Below, one piece after another: positions 15,589 to 30,476 of a stretch of 64,000 nt of DNA. The translations under genes and the position numbers were made by a program. Numbering within the stretch: position 1 is the stretch's first letter; each line of letters opens with the position of its first letter. The notes beneath the pieces were generated by a model. The model saw only the letters and a list, made by a program, of their open reading frames with translations. It was not told where the DNA came from and did not search any database. The stretch comes from Nocardia suismassiliense (GTDB lineage Bacteria; Actinomycetota; Actinomycetes; Mycobacteriales; Mycobacteriaceae), in contig NZ_LT985361.1 of assembly GCF_900269665.1 (NCBI RefSeq), forward strand, positions 4,162,832 to 4,226,831, written 5' to 3'.

Positions 15589-21216
<5,628 letters not shown>

Positions 21217-21220
<4 letters not shown>

Positions 21221-22977
21221 CCACAACACTGCTCACCGGGGGCGCGCTCGAGTACGACACGTTGGTGCGCGCGCTGACGAACCAGGCCGCGCGGCGACCG
21301 GACCGGGTCGCGTACAGCTTCCTGCACTACCCGGATTCGTCGTCCCAGCATGGCGAGACCGAGTCGCTGACCTACGCCGAGATCGACCGTGCGGCACGGG
21401 CATACGCGGCCACCCTGCTTCAGGTCGCACGCCCCGGCGACCGTGCGGTGCTGCTGCTACCGCCGGGCCTGGAGTACGTGAAGGCGTTCTTCGGCTGCCT
21501 CTACGCCGGGATCATCGCGGTGCCGCTGTATCCGCCGAGCGCACACAACTCCAACGGGCGCATCGACGCCGTCTGTGTCGACGCCGACCCGGCCTGCCTG
21601 GTGACCACCGACGGTGCGCTGGCCAATGTGACTGCCTGGCTGGACAATTCGCCGACCGACACCACCCGCCTCATCGTGACCACCGGCGAGGTGGACGAGA
21701 AGCTCGCGATCGACTGGGAACCCGTCCTGGTGGACCGCGAGCAGATCGCCCTGCTGCAGTACACGTCCGGCTCCACCCGCACGCCCGCCGGGGTGATGGT
21801 GCCGCATCGCGGACTGCTGGACAATGCCAGGCAGGTCTACGAAATGATGTACCACGTCGGCATTTCCGCCGACGAGGAGGTCGGCTTCGTCAGCTGGCTG
21901 CCGCTGTTCCACGACATGGGCCTGATGGTCGGGGTGATCATGCCGATCATCAACGGCCATGGCGTGGTGCAGATGTCGCCGACGTCGTTCCTGCGCAGGC
22001 CGCAGCGCTGGCTGCAGGCGATCAGCGACCACCCCGCCCAGGTCTTCGCGGCCTCGCCGAACGTCGGCTACGAGCTGTGCGCCGAACGTATCGGCCCCAA
22101 GGAGCTCGAAGGCATCGACCTGAGCCGGTGGCGGTATGCGCTGTCCGGCGCGGAGCCGGTGCGGGTGAGCACCATCGAGAAGTTCCATGCCGCCTTCGCC
22201 GACCACGGCCTGGCGCGCTCGAGTCTGATCGCCGGGTACGGGCTGGCGGAGTCGACCCTGATCGTATCGGTGAACTGGCGAACCTTGTCCGGCGTGCAGA
22301 CGCTCACGGTGGACCGCGACGCGCTCGCCTCGGGCCAGGTGGTGGTAGCCCAGGACGGCGCGAGCATCGTCAGCGGCGGTGCCGCGGCACCGGGCACCAC
22401 CATCCAGATCGTGGATCCGGAGACCAGGGAGCCGCTGCCCGAGGACCGGCTCGGCGAGATCTGGGTCGCGGGCCCGGCCGTCTGCACCGGCTACTACAAC
22501 CGGCCGGAGGAGACCGAACACACCTTCCGCGGCGAACTCGCGCCGCGCGACGGCAAGTACTACCTGCGCACCGGCGACATCGGCTTCCTGCACGACGGCG
22601 AGGTCTATCCGACCACCCGGCTCAAGGACCTGATCATCATCGACGGCCGCAATTACTACCCGCCGGACCTGGAGGACGCCGCCGAGCAGGCCCACCCCTT
22701 GGTGCTGCCCGGTCGCTGCTCGGCCTTCTCCGTCGAGGTCGGTGTGCAGGAGAAGATCGTAGTGCTCATCGAGGCCAGGATCCCCGCCGACGACGAAGCC
22801 ACCGCGCAAGAACTGCGGAACGCGGTGCGCCAGGCCATCTTCACCATTCACGACGTCGGCGTGCACGAGGTGGTGCTGCTCGGCCCCGGCGCGATTCCGC
22901 GCACGTCGAGCGGCAAGATCCAGCGTTCGGCGTCGCGCACCGCCTACCTCGACGGCACGCTCCGGGGTGCCAAATGA
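21217..22977 (+). CDS. Fatty acyl-AMP ligase (FAAL, FadD32-like)
   Basis: 586 residues, ATG overlapping the NRPS stop and preceded by AGGAGGT. Motifs in order are QYTSGSTRTPAGV (181-193), SWLPLFHDMGL (about 226-236), SFLRRPQRWL, GRNYYPPDLE and a C-terminal RTSSGKIQRS with the catalytic Lys. These are FAAL hallmarks, including the characteristic HDMGL and NYYP segments absent from amino-acid-activating A domains. FAALs convert a free fatty acid to acyl-adenylate and load it on an ACP without CoA. Candidate acceptors here are the N-terminal ACP of the first PKS and the free ACP at 25668-25916. Chain length cannot be read from the sequence. Confidence 0.92.
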
Positions 22978-23933
22978 CCACGGCCCTCGCTCCACACGGT
23001 GACAAGCTGACCTGCTTCACCGCGGCATTGGCGAGCGCACTGGTGGCCAGGGGCGAAACACAGTGGTGGCGGCCGCTGCTCGCGGGCGGCCCGACGCTCG
23101 CGGTGAGCCCCGCCGAGGCCGCCCTGCTGCTGTTCGAGCACGATGCGACCCCGCCGTTGCCCGCGCTCGGCCTCCGGGTGAACGGCACGGACGACTGGGC
23201 GACGGCCTATCACGCGCTCGAAGAGCAAGTGGCCGAGCACGGTTCGGCGGTGCTGCTCGCCGACATCTTCCACCTGCCGTGGCAGCACGGTTACCAGCGC
23301 TGGCACGCCCCGCACTGGCTGGCCATCGTCGAGACCCTCGACGGCTGGGTCGTGGAAGACCCGCTCACGATGACCACCGAGCTCGGCAAGCAAGCCGGGC
23401 AACGGGTCCCGGTGCTCTCGGCGGCGGAACTGCGCGACTGGTCGGTGGGTCTCGGCGCGGACGACACCGTCGCACTGCTGCGGGAACGGGCGATGGCCGG
23501 TTCCAACGCGATCCATGCCGGCCGGACCTACCGGTGGCTCGAATCCCATCCGGTCGCGCCACTGTCACCGCGCGAGGACCGTCTCGTCGGCGGCGATGCA
23601 CTGGTGGCATTGGCCAGCCGCTACCAGTTCGCCTCGACACCAGATGACTTCACACAGCTGGACGATTTGTGGCAGGCGCTTCGCCAGCGTGAACTACTAC
23701 TGTGGGCGGCCGACCTCGATCCCGAACTGCTCGATGCCGATGGTCGTGACCACTGGGAACGCGCGGTCACGCAATGGCGCAAACTGCCGCCGCTGCTGAT
23801 GCACGCCCGGATGCGCGCCGCCGGGGGCCGCACTGTGCACACCGCGCACATCGCCGAGACGCTGCTGTCGCTGGCGGAATTCGAGGGTAAGCACCTGGCC
23901 TTCGCGCACCGTCCCCGCACGGCGGGGGAGTAG
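22974..23933 (+). CDS. BtrH-like (butirosin biosynthesis protein H N-terminal type) cysteine acyltransferase/peptidase
   Basis: About 319 residues, start ATG overlapping the FAAL stop as ATGA. An N-terminal LTCFTAAL places Cys14 where the BtrH_N family has its nucleophile. ADIFHLPW is followed by a His-rich stretch, HAPHWLAIVE (His111, His114), then GWVVEDPLT with Asp129. This Cys-His-Asp order and the aromatic spacing match the papain-like BtrH_N fold, whose founding member transfers an acyl group from an ACP onto an amine. The last 150 residues are helical and unassigned. Neighbours FAAL, FkbH and ACP suggest it moves an ACP-bound acyl group onto the product or an intermediate. Assignment is by motif pattern, so moderate confidence. 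Confidence 0.6.
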   Translation: MTTALAPHGDKLTCFTAALASALVARGETQWWRPLLAGGPTLAVSPAEAALLLFEHDATPPLPALGLRVNGTDDWATAYHALEEQVAEHGSAVLLADIFHLPWQHGYQRWHAPHWLAIVETLDGWVVEDPLTMTTELGKQAGQRVPVLSAAELRDWSVGLGADDTVALLRERAMAGSNAIHAGRTYRWLESHPVAPLSPREDRLVGGDALVALASRYQFASTPDDFTQLDDLWQALRQRELLLWAADLDPELLDADGRDHWERAVTQWRKLPPLLMHARMRAAGGRTVHTAHIAETLLSLAEFEGKHLAFAHRPRTAGE

Positions 23934-23935
23934 CC

Positions 23936-25678
23936 ATGGCAACCGATGTGGCAGTGCAGCTTTCCCCCGCCGACGGCTACGTGACGTGGACGCAGCGGGC
24001 GAAAGCGCTTGCGCGCGAACCGGGTACGCCCGGCGTCGCGGTGCGGATGGCACTGCTGGCCACCTACACCACCGACTTCCTCGCCGAACTGCTGCCCGTG
24101 GCGGGCGCCAGGGCCGGATTGACGCCGGAACTGCTGTCCTTCCCGTTCGGTCAGGTCGAACAGGTGCTGCTCGCGCCCCAAACACCGTTCCGTGAGGGCG
24201 ATTACGTGGTGCTGGCCGGTACCCACCACGACATCACCGGCACGGTGGACGAGACCGTCAACCGCTGGGTCGGCCTCTGGGACGCGGCCGCTCGTTCCGG
24301 TGTCCGGGTCGTCCAGCTCGGTTTCGCGCCGCCCGCGGTGGACGCTTACGGCCCGGCCGCCTGGCGCGCACCGCAATCGCTGTCCCATCGGGTGCGGGAG
24401 ATCAATACGCGGCTCGCCGAGCACGCTGCGGGCCGAGTGCTTTTCGTCGACGTCGAGCAGCTCGCCGCCCAGGTCGGCTTGCGGCAGTGGGAAGACCCGC
24501 GCAGCTGGTACCGGGTCCGCCAGCCGTACGCACCGGACAGCCTGCCCTGGCTCGCCGCGGCCATCGCCGACACCATCGCCGCCGACCGCGGCCGTTCGGC
24601 GCGCTGCGTGGTCGTCGACCTGGACGGCACCCTGTGGGGCGGCATCCTCGGCGACGACGGCATCGACGGCATTCGCGTCGGCACCGGCGCGGACGGCGAG
24701 GCGTTCGCCGACTTCCAGCGTTACCTGCGCGCACTGACCGAGCGCGGCGTGCTGCTCGCGGTGGCCAGCAAGAACGATCGTGACCTCGCACTGCGTGCCA
24801 TCGCGGAGGCGCCCGGCATGGTGCTGCGGGTCGAGGACTTCACCCACATCGTCGCCGACTGGCGGCCCAAATCCGAACAGCTGCAAGAGATCTCGGACAA
24901 GATCCGGCTCGGCCTGTCGAGTTTCGTCTTCGTGGACGACAATCCCGCCGAATGCGCCCAGGTGGTCGCGGCACACCCGGAGGTGCGCGCGCTGTGCCTG
25001 CCCGCCGCCGCCGCGAAGTTCGCCCCCGAACTGGCGGCGCTGCCGTGGCTGCACCCGGGCTCGCTGTCCAGCGAGGACTTCACCAGGCAGCGCTCCTACC
25101 AGGCCCTCGCCGCCGCCGAGCGGACTGCGACGGACAACCTCGACGAGTTCCTGGCCGGCCTGGAGATGGTGGCCACCATCGAGCCGATCAACAGCACCAC
25201 CCTCGACCGGGCCGCGCAGCTGATCGCCAAGACCAACCAGTTCAACCTGACCACCCGCAGGCACACCCAGACCCAGGTCCGCAAGATCGCCGAGGACCCA
25301 CAGTGGTTCGCGGCCACGCTGCGCCTGCGGGACCGCTTCGCCGACCACGGCATCGTCGGTGTGCTGCTCGCCGAAGACCTCGGCGGTGCCGTCGAGATCG
25401 ATACGCTGCTGCTCAGCTGCCGGGTGATCGGGCGGAACGTGGAGAACAATCTGCTGGCCGCCGCCGCCGAATGGGCGCTGGCACAGGGCAGTTCGCGACT
25501 GGTGGGCCGGTATCTCCCGACCGCCCGCAACGCGCTGGTGCGCGATCTGTACCCCGGGCACGGCTTCGCGCTGGACGCGGAGTCCGAGCAGGGGTCGGTG
25601 TTCGGTTACGACCTTTCGGGCGGCGTGCCCGCACGCAGCCCGCATGTGCGAGAGGCGCAGGTGCAACATGGCTACTGA
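23936..25678 (+). CDS. FkbH-like HAD-family glyceryl-ACP synthase
   Basis: 580 residues, full length for the family, two bases after the preceding stop. An N-terminal SGNH-like region with GTHHDI (about 95-100) precedes the HAD domain. That domain has VVDLDGTLWGG (Asp228, Asp230), VASKND near 277-281 and FVDDNPAE near 332-339. The C-terminal third (about 420-570) is a GNAT-like domain ending in a HGFALD segment. FkbH proteins take 1,3-bisphosphoglycerate, dephosphorylate it and load a glyceryl unit on an ACP. The ACP gene overlaps its 3' end, the expected partner. Enzymes needed to convert glyceryl-ACP to methoxymalonyl-ACP (acyl-CoA dehydrogenase, O-methyltransferase) are absent, so glyceryl or a simply modified derivative may be the unit used. 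Confidence 0.85.
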   Translation: MATDVAVQLSPADGYVTWTQRAKALAREPGTPGVAVRMALLATYTTDFLAELLPVAGARAGLTPELLSFPFGQVEQVLLAPQTPFREGDYVVLAGTHHDITGTVDETVNRWVGLWDAAARSGVRVVQLGFAPPAVDAYGPAAWRAPQSLSHRVREINTRLAEHAAGRVLFVDVEQLAAQVGLRQWEDPRSWYRVRQPYAPDSLPWLAAAIADTIAADRGRSARCVVVDLDGTLWGGILGDDGIDGIRVGTGADGEAFADFQRYLRALTERGVLLAVASKNDRDLALRAIAEAPGMVLRVEDFTHIVADWRPKSEQLQEISDKIRLGLSSFVFVDDNPAECAQVVAAHPEVRALCLPAAAAKFAPELAALPWLHPGSLSSEDFTRQRSYQALAAAERTATDNLDEFLAGLEMVATIEPINSTTLDRAAQLIAKTNQFNLTTRRHTQTQVRKIAEDPQWFAATLRLRDRFADHGIVGVLLAEDLGGAVEIDTLLLSCRVIGRNVENNLLAAAAEWALAQGSSRLVGRYLPTARNALVRDLYPGHGFALDAESEQGSVFGYDLSGGVPARSPHVREAQVQHGY

Positions 25679-25916
25679 TCTGATGGAACAGTTGCTCGAG
25701 CTGTTCGCCGAGGTGGTCGGCGAGCCGGCCGCGCACGGCCCCGACACGGTGCGCGCGGACATGGACACCTGGGACTCGCTCGCCCAGGTGCGGCTGGTCT
25801 ACGCGGTGGAACGCGCCTTCGGCGTGGAACTTCCGGAGCGCACGCTCACCTCGGAGCCGTCGCTAGCCGAGATCGCCGCCATCGTGGCGGCCGCACGGCA
25901 GGAGCGGGTGTCATGA
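25668..25916 (+). CDS. Free-standing acyl carrier protein
   Basis: 82 residues starting at ATG 25668, 11 bp inside the end of the FkbH gene. The phosphopantetheine site is Ser37 in TWDSLAQVRL, within the four-helix ACP pattern and with acidic flanks. The WDSL form is typical of discrete ACPs that carry FkbH-made glyceryl or other small acyl groups. Close coupling to FkbH on one side and the MaoC-SDR gene (ATGA overlap) on the other suggests these three act on one tethered intermediate. An upstream in-frame ATG at 25644 would add eight residues but lacks a better ribosome site. Confidence 0.85.
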   Translation: MATDLMEQLLELFAEVVGEPAAHGPDTVRADMDTWDSLAQVRLVYAVERAFGVELPERTLTSEPSLAEIAAIVAAARQERVS

Positions 25917-27460
25917 ACAGCAGGGTGTTCCGGGTTACCGATACCGATGTGGCGACCTACGCCGCCGCGGTCGGCGATCGGAACCCGCTGCACGTCGACA
26001 ACGACTTCGGCCACCGCTCGCCGTACGGCAGGCCCGTCGCGCACGGCGCACTGGTGGTCACCCTCGCCTTGGCCGCGCTGGCCGAGACCACCGATCCGAT
26101 GGCGGTGCGCGATATCCGGGCGACGTTCCGGCAGCCCACCATCCCCGGTCGTCGCTACGAGGTCGACTGGACGGTGTCGGAGAGCGAGGCTCGCGGCCGG
26201 GTCAGCTTCGGCGGCATCGAGGTGGTCGGCATCCGGTGCAGGCTCGGCTCGGTGCTGCCGTGGTGCGGTCCCGCCGCCGAGGACGAACCGCGCCGCGACG
26301 CCCCGCGAGTACTCGGATTAGCCGATGTGGCAGGCGATTCCGCGCAGTCACCCGGCCAGGAGCGCGGATCGTACTCCGTGGACTATCCGCTCATCGCGGG
26401 TCTGGTGTCACGAGTCATCGGCGGTCGTGTTCCCGAACATGTTGCGGCGGTGCTCGGTTGGGCCAGCTACTGGACCGGCATGTGCACGCCGGGCCGGGAC
26501 GCCCTGCTCGTCGCCTGCACCGTGGTGTTGCACGGATCCGGTTCCGGCGCCGTGGCATTCGAGACCGCCGAACCTGAGGTGGACCGGCGATCCGGGCTGG
26601 TCACCTTGCGCGCGGGCATGCGCTGCGGAGCCAGTGCCGATGTCACGGTGCAGAGTCTGATCAGGGAGTCGGTGCCCGGCCCGGACCCGGCCGAACTCGC
26701 CGCGGTGCTGCCGCCGTCGGACGCGCTGGCCGGGCGCACCATCCTGGTCGTCGGCGGCAGTCGGGGGCTCGGTGCCGCGGTATCCCTGGGTTTGGCGAGT
26801 CAGGGCGCGCGCGTGCTGGTGAGTTGCACCCGGGCGCCCGAGGTGCTCGCGGCGGCCTCACACGCCTACCGGGATCGTTTGTGGCCGGTGCTCGCCGACG
26901 CCAGCGACGGCTACGCGCTGGGCGCCGCACTCCCGGAAGGTCCCCTGGACGGCGTGGTTCTGCTTGCCGCACCGGCCATTCCGACGCTGCCGCTGGCACC
27001 GGACGCGGTCGAGACCGCCGCACAGTTCATGGCGGCGAGCACCCGGCTGGTCTTCGCCCCGCTCTCGGTGTGCGTGCCTCGGCTCCGCAAAGGGGCGACG
27101 GTGGTGATGATCTCCTCGGAGGCGGTACTCGCGCCACCACGCTGGTGGCCGCACTACGCGGCGGCCAAGGCGGCCGTCGAGGGTCTCGCGGAATACGTTG
27201 CGCGACACCATCCCTGGAACGTCGTGGTGGTGCGGCCACCGCGACTCTGGACCGACCTGACGAACACGCCGGGCGGACGTGCCGTGAGCAATCCCATCGC
27301 ACCGGTCGCCGCCGACATCGTCAACGCGTTCTCCGCGCAAGACGTTGTCGCCGGGGAAGTCTCGGTGCTCGGCGCCGCCGGTTGGGGCGCACCATGGCCA
27401 ATTCTGAGTGAGGAGGTGCGGGATGCTGGAGATCGCCGACCTGAACAAGTCGTACGGTAA
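25913..27460 (+). CDS. MaoC-like hydratase/dehydratase fused to a short-chain dehydrogenase/reductase
   Basis: 515 residues. Residues 1-140 form a MaoC hotdog with GDRNPLHVD (Asp22, Asn24, His27) and RPVAHGALV. Residues 140-255 look like a second, degenerate hotdog. Residues 265-500 form an SDR with VVGGSRGLGAA, a serine in MISSEAV and HYAAAKAAV (Tyr and Lys of the YxxxK pair). Such a pair of activities reduces a beta-keto group and removes or adds water. Both PKS modules lack these domains, so acting in trans on the assembly line is an attractive inference; acting on the FkbH-derived ACP thioester is the alternative. It overlaps the ABC ATPase gene by 38 bp. Confidence 0.8.
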   Translation: MNSRVFRVTDTDVATYAAAVGDRNPLHVDNDFGHRSPYGRPVAHGALVVTLALAALAETTDPMAVRDIRATFRQPTIPGRRYEVDWTVSESEARGRVSFGGIEVVGIRCRLGSVLPWCGPAAEDEPRRDAPRVLGLADVAGDSAQSPGQERGSYSVDYPLIAGLVSRVIGGRVPEHVAAVLGWASYWTGMCTPGRDALLVACTVVLHGSGSGAVAFETAEPEVDRRSGLVTLRAGMRCGASADVTVQSLIRESVPGPDPAELAAVLPPSDALAGRTILVVGGSRGLGAAVSLGLASQGARVLVSCTRAPEVLAAASHAYRDRLWPVLADASDGYALGAALPEGPLDGVVLLAAPAIPTLPLAPDAVETAAQFMAASTRLVFAPLSVCVPRLRKGATVVMISSEAVLAPPRWWPHYAAAKAAVEGLAEYVARHHPWNVVVVRPPRLWTDLTNTPGGRAVSNPIAPVAADIVNAFSAQDVVAGEVSVLGAAGWGAPWPILSEEVRDAGDRRPEQVVR

Positions 27461-28382
27461 GAAACAGGTCCTCACCGGTATCGATCTGACCGTGCGGCCC
27501 GGCGAGATCGTCGGACTGCTCGGCCCCAACGGCGCGGGCAAGACCACGACGGCCTCGATCGTCTCCGGTCTGACCGCCGCCGATTCCGGCACGGTGCGCA
27601 TCGACGGCATCGACATCCGCAGCAAACCACGTCAGGCGCGGCGCAAACTCGGCCTCGCGCCGCAGGAACTCGGCGTGTACCCGACACTGACCGCCGAGGA
27701 GAACCTCATCTTCTTCGGCAGGCTGATGGGCGTCGGTCGCAAGGACCTCACGGCCCGCATCGCCGAGGTCGGCGAGCGGCTCGGCGTCACACCCTTCTTA
27801 CAGACGCGGGCGCACCAACTCTCGGGTGGCCAGCAGCGGCGACTGCACACGGCGATGGCGTTGCTGCACGAGCCGGATGTGCTGTGGCTGGACGAACCGA
27901 CGGTCGGCGCCGATGTTTCGGCACGCCAGGACCTGCTCGCCGAGGTGCGCAACCTGGCCGATCAGGGTGCCGCCGTCGTGTACGCGACGCACTATCTGCC
28001 CGAACTCGAGGTGCTCGACGCGCGTGTGGTCGTGCTGCACGAGGGCCGGATCCTGGCGCAGGGCAGTGCCGCGGCTCTGGTGGAGCAGTACGCGCAGGCG
28101 GCGGTGAGCCTCGAATTCTCGGCGGCCATCCCCGCGAGCCTCGGCGGGTTCCTCGCCGCGCCCGGCGCCGCGGTGCTGGAGTCGAAGCGGTTGAACATCC
28201 CGACCAACACCCCGGGACAGCTGCTCGCGCAGTTGTTTGCCACCTTGGACACCGACACCGACCAGCTGCTGGCCGCGGAGATCCATCACCCCAATCTGGA
28301 AAACGCCTACTTGGCGATCATGCGCGCGGCGCAGGACGCGGTCGACCAGCCCGTGGAAGGAATCCGAGATGCTGTTGCATGA
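27423..28382 (+). CDS. ABC transporter ATP-binding protein (DrrA-like)
   Basis: 319 residues, start ATG 27423 following a GGAGGTG ribosome site. Walker A GPNGAGKTT near residue 40, Q-loop APQELG, signature LSGGQ, Walker B VLWLDEP and the H-loop YATHYLP are all intact. The C-terminal 90 residues are the extension typical of ABC-2 drug exporters such as DrrA. It overlaps the permease gene by 14 bp. Being the penultimate gene of the biosynthetic operon, it most likely energises export of the product and provides self-resistance. Confidence 0.92.
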   Translation: MLEIADLNKSYGKKQVLTGIDLTVRPGEIVGLLGPNGAGKTTTASIVSGLTAADSGTVRIDGIDIRSKPRQARRKLGLAPQELGVYPTLTAEENLIFFGRLMGVGRKDLTARIAEVGERLGVTPFLQTRAHQLSGGQQRRLHTAMALLHEPDVLWLDEPTVGADVSARQDLLAEVRNLADQGAAVVYATHYLPELEVLDARVVVLHEGRILAQGSAAALVEQYAQAAVSLEFSAAIPASLGGFLAAPGAAVLESKRLNIPTNTPGQLLAQLFATLDTDTDQLLAAEIHHPNLENAYLAIMRAAQDAVDQPVEGIRDAVA

Positions 28383-29157
28383 CTCTGCCGTCGATCGGGT
28401 ACGCGCGTTGTCCTGGGCGGATCTGCGCCGCATCCGTTCCGACCCGGCCCAGCTGATCGTGATGATGGTGCTGCCCATCGGCATGATGGCGTTCTTGACA
28501 CCCGCGAACCGGGCGCAGCTGCGGTTGACCGGATACTTCGACGCCACCGGCATCGAACAGTCGGGACCGGGCACGATCGTGCTGTTCGCGTTCTTCATCA
28601 CGACCCTGCTCGGCGCCTCGTTCTTCCGCGAACACGAGTGGGGGACCTGGGATCGGTTGCGGGCCGCGCCGGTCCGCGCGGTGGAGGTGATCCTCGGGAA
28701 GTCGTTCCCGTCCGTGCTGTTCTCGGTGTTCCAGCTGACCTTCTTGTGGTTGGTCGCGTTCACGCTGTGGGACCTGCACAGCAAGGGTTCGACCTGGCTG
28801 CTCGTTCCGCTCACCGCGTCGCTCGCCGTCGCCACCTGGGGGTTCGGCATCGCACTGGTCTCGTTGTGCCGGACCATCGATCAGCTCGCGATCATGGCGC
28901 AGGTCGGCTCGCTGGCCATCGGTGGTCTCGCCGGCACGATCACCCCGCGCGACACCCTGCCCGCCTGGGCCCGCGCGTTGTCGCCGTACACGCCGCAGTA
29001 CTGGGCGCTGAAGGGATATCAGGACGTCATCCTGCACGGCGCCGGGTTCGGCGACATCGTCAAGCCGTGCCTGATCCTGCTCGCCGTCGGCGTCGCGGGC
29101 GGACTGGTCGCCCTGTTCAAGTTCCGGCTCAACCACAGCAAAGTCGGCCGCAGTTGA
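28369..29157 (+). CDS. ABC-2 type transporter permease
   Basis: 262 residues starting at ATG 28369, with about six hydrophobic segments (near 30-45, 62-80, 110-130, 140-165, 170-190 and 230-250). The pattern LTPRDTLPAWARALSP-like loop before the last helix (ITPRDTLPAW here) is characteristic of ABC-2 exporters paired with DrrA-like ATPases. It is the last gene of the rightward operon and its stop lies only 4 bp from the stop of the convergent gene 29162-29662. Confidence 0.9.
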   Translation: MLLHDSAVDRVRALSWADLRRIRSDPAQLIVMMVLPIGMMAFLTPANRAQLRLTGYFDATGIEQSGPGTIVLFAFFITTLLGASFFREHEWGTWDRLRAAPVRAVEVILGKSFPSVLFSVFQLTFLWLVAFTLWDLHSKGSTWLLVPLTASLAVATWGFGIALVSLCRTIDQLAIMAQVGSLAIGGLAGTITPRDTLPAWARALSPYTPQYWALKGYQDVILHGAGFGDIVKPCLILLAVGVAGGLVALFKFRLNHSKVGRS

Positions 29158-29161
29158 CGCG

Positions 29162-29662
29162 CTACTCGATCGGCTGGGTGATCGCGTTGTGTTCGTCGTT
29201 GATCAGGTGAAACGCGGACGCCAGATCGTCGAGCGCGGTCTGCCAGAGCGGTTCGGTGCCGTCGCCGTGCGGGTTGCCGCTGCTCAGTGAGAGCAGCACC
29301 TGCGCGGCCTCGGCGGCCCTGGCCGCGGCGTCGAGCAGCACCGGGGCCTGGTCGGAGGTGTCGCGCGGAGCCAGCGCGTCGATCCGGTTGTGCAGCCAGT
29401 GCGCGTCGAAATGGGCCTGTTCGGTGGCGTTTTCGCCGTCCAGCGCGGGCTGGGTGCTCGCCGCGGTCCAGCGCCTGGCCAGCTCGTTCTGATCCGGCGC
29501 GTTGGTGACCGCGGTGCGCAGTTCACTGCTGAAGACCCGTTGCAGCAGCGCCGCCAGTTTGGCGCGTTCGACCGCAGTGTCGTTGTGCGCGGGGACATCC
29601 ATCTCGCCCGGGTCGATATGCAGCACCGCGAGAATTGCCCTCAACTGCGCGATCGTGGCCAC
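29162..29662 (-). CDS. Hypothetical protein, helical, actinobacterial
   Basis: A 166-residue soluble, alanine- and aspartate-rich protein with no signal peptide, TM segment or motif I recognise. Helical periodicity is clear through most of its length. GC-rich third codon positions support coding, and an antisense reading is less regular. It ends the PKS-NRPS operon on the convergent side and is probably not part of it. No function is proposed. Confidence 0.65.
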   Translation of the reverse strand: MATIAQLRAILAVLHIDPGEMDVPAHNDTAVERAKLAALLQRVFSSELRTAVTNAPDQNELARRWTAASTQPALDGENATEQAHFDAHWLHNRIDALAPRDTSDQAPVLLDAAARAAEAAQVLLSLSSGNPHGDGTEPLWQTALDDLASAFHLINDEHNAITQPIE

Positions 29663-29906
29663 TCAACCCCTGCCTTGTCATGACTCGCCGAGCTGCTCTC
29701 GGCTACCACCCGACCCCCGGTATACCGAACGATTAACTAAATGATAGCCGCACGGTGTCAACGCGGCACCGCAAACGCCGCGCGAATGCTACGGCCGTGT
29801 CGGCGGTCATGGCCTGCTGCACAACCGATCTCGCGCACGCCTAGTTGTGCCTTGAATCACCGCCACCCCGCTGGCTGATATAGAACGATCCCTCTAATAT
29901 GGATTT

Positions 29907-30302
29907 ATGAGCAATCGGGAAGTAGTAGAAAAGTTCTATCTGGCAACACAATCCGACGACGCGGCCGCGATCCTCGACGCGCTGCACCCGCGGTTCACGG
30001 CCCGCATCGCACCCGGGATGCCCAGCGTCACCGACACCGCGCCGGAAGGTCCGATGGCCGCGCTGAACGGGGTGTGGGGGCCGGTGTTCGGTGACTTCGA
30101 GGTCGCGCCGTTCGCCGAGACCTGGTACGAGGCGCAGGACGATGCCGTGATCGTCACGGGGCATTACCGCGGCACGGCGCGCGCGACCGGCAAGGCGGTG
30201 GATGCCGAGTTCGCGCACGTCTGGCACATTTCGGATGGGAAAATCAGTGCGTTGCACCAGTACACCGACACCTGGTCTTGGCGCACGGCCTTGGCCGAGT
30301 GA
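29907..30302 (+). CDS. SnoaL-like / NTF2-fold protein
   Basis: 131 residues with the NTF2-like pattern: an N-terminal helix REVVEKFYLATQS, a central GPMAAL-like helix, strands with VTGHYRGTARATGK, and a final AHVWHISDGKI block common to ketosteroid-isomerase/SnoaL relatives. These small proteins act as isomerases, cyclases or binding proteins. The substrate is unknown. It stands alone between two leftward genes. The 244-bp gap upstream (29663-29906) is AT-richer and likely holds its promoter, but no box is clear. Confidence 0.78.
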   Translation: MSNREVVEKFYLATQSDDAAAILDALHPRFTARIAPGMPSVTDTAPEGPMAALNGVWGPVFGDFEVAPFAETWYEAQDDAVIVTGHYRGTARATGKAVDAEFAHVWHISDGKISALHQYTDTWSWRTALAE

Positions 30303-30476
30303 GGTGTGCCGCGACGGTTGTGCGGACGGCGCTGCATGCAGGGGCCGGGCTGGACCGGACCTCAGGTGTGCCATGGTGACCTCATTCCGAAACAACGATG
30401 CCTACACATCTACGTTCGGTTTGGTCCCCCGTCTGGATTGACGGCACGCCGAAGCAATATCGGCGACCTGGTCGCC

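Noticed and set aside
23936..27460. Methoxymalonyl-ACP pathway
   Set aside because: FkbH and ACP are present, but the acyl-CoA dehydrogenase, hydroxyacyl dehydrogenase and O-methyltransferase partners are missing.
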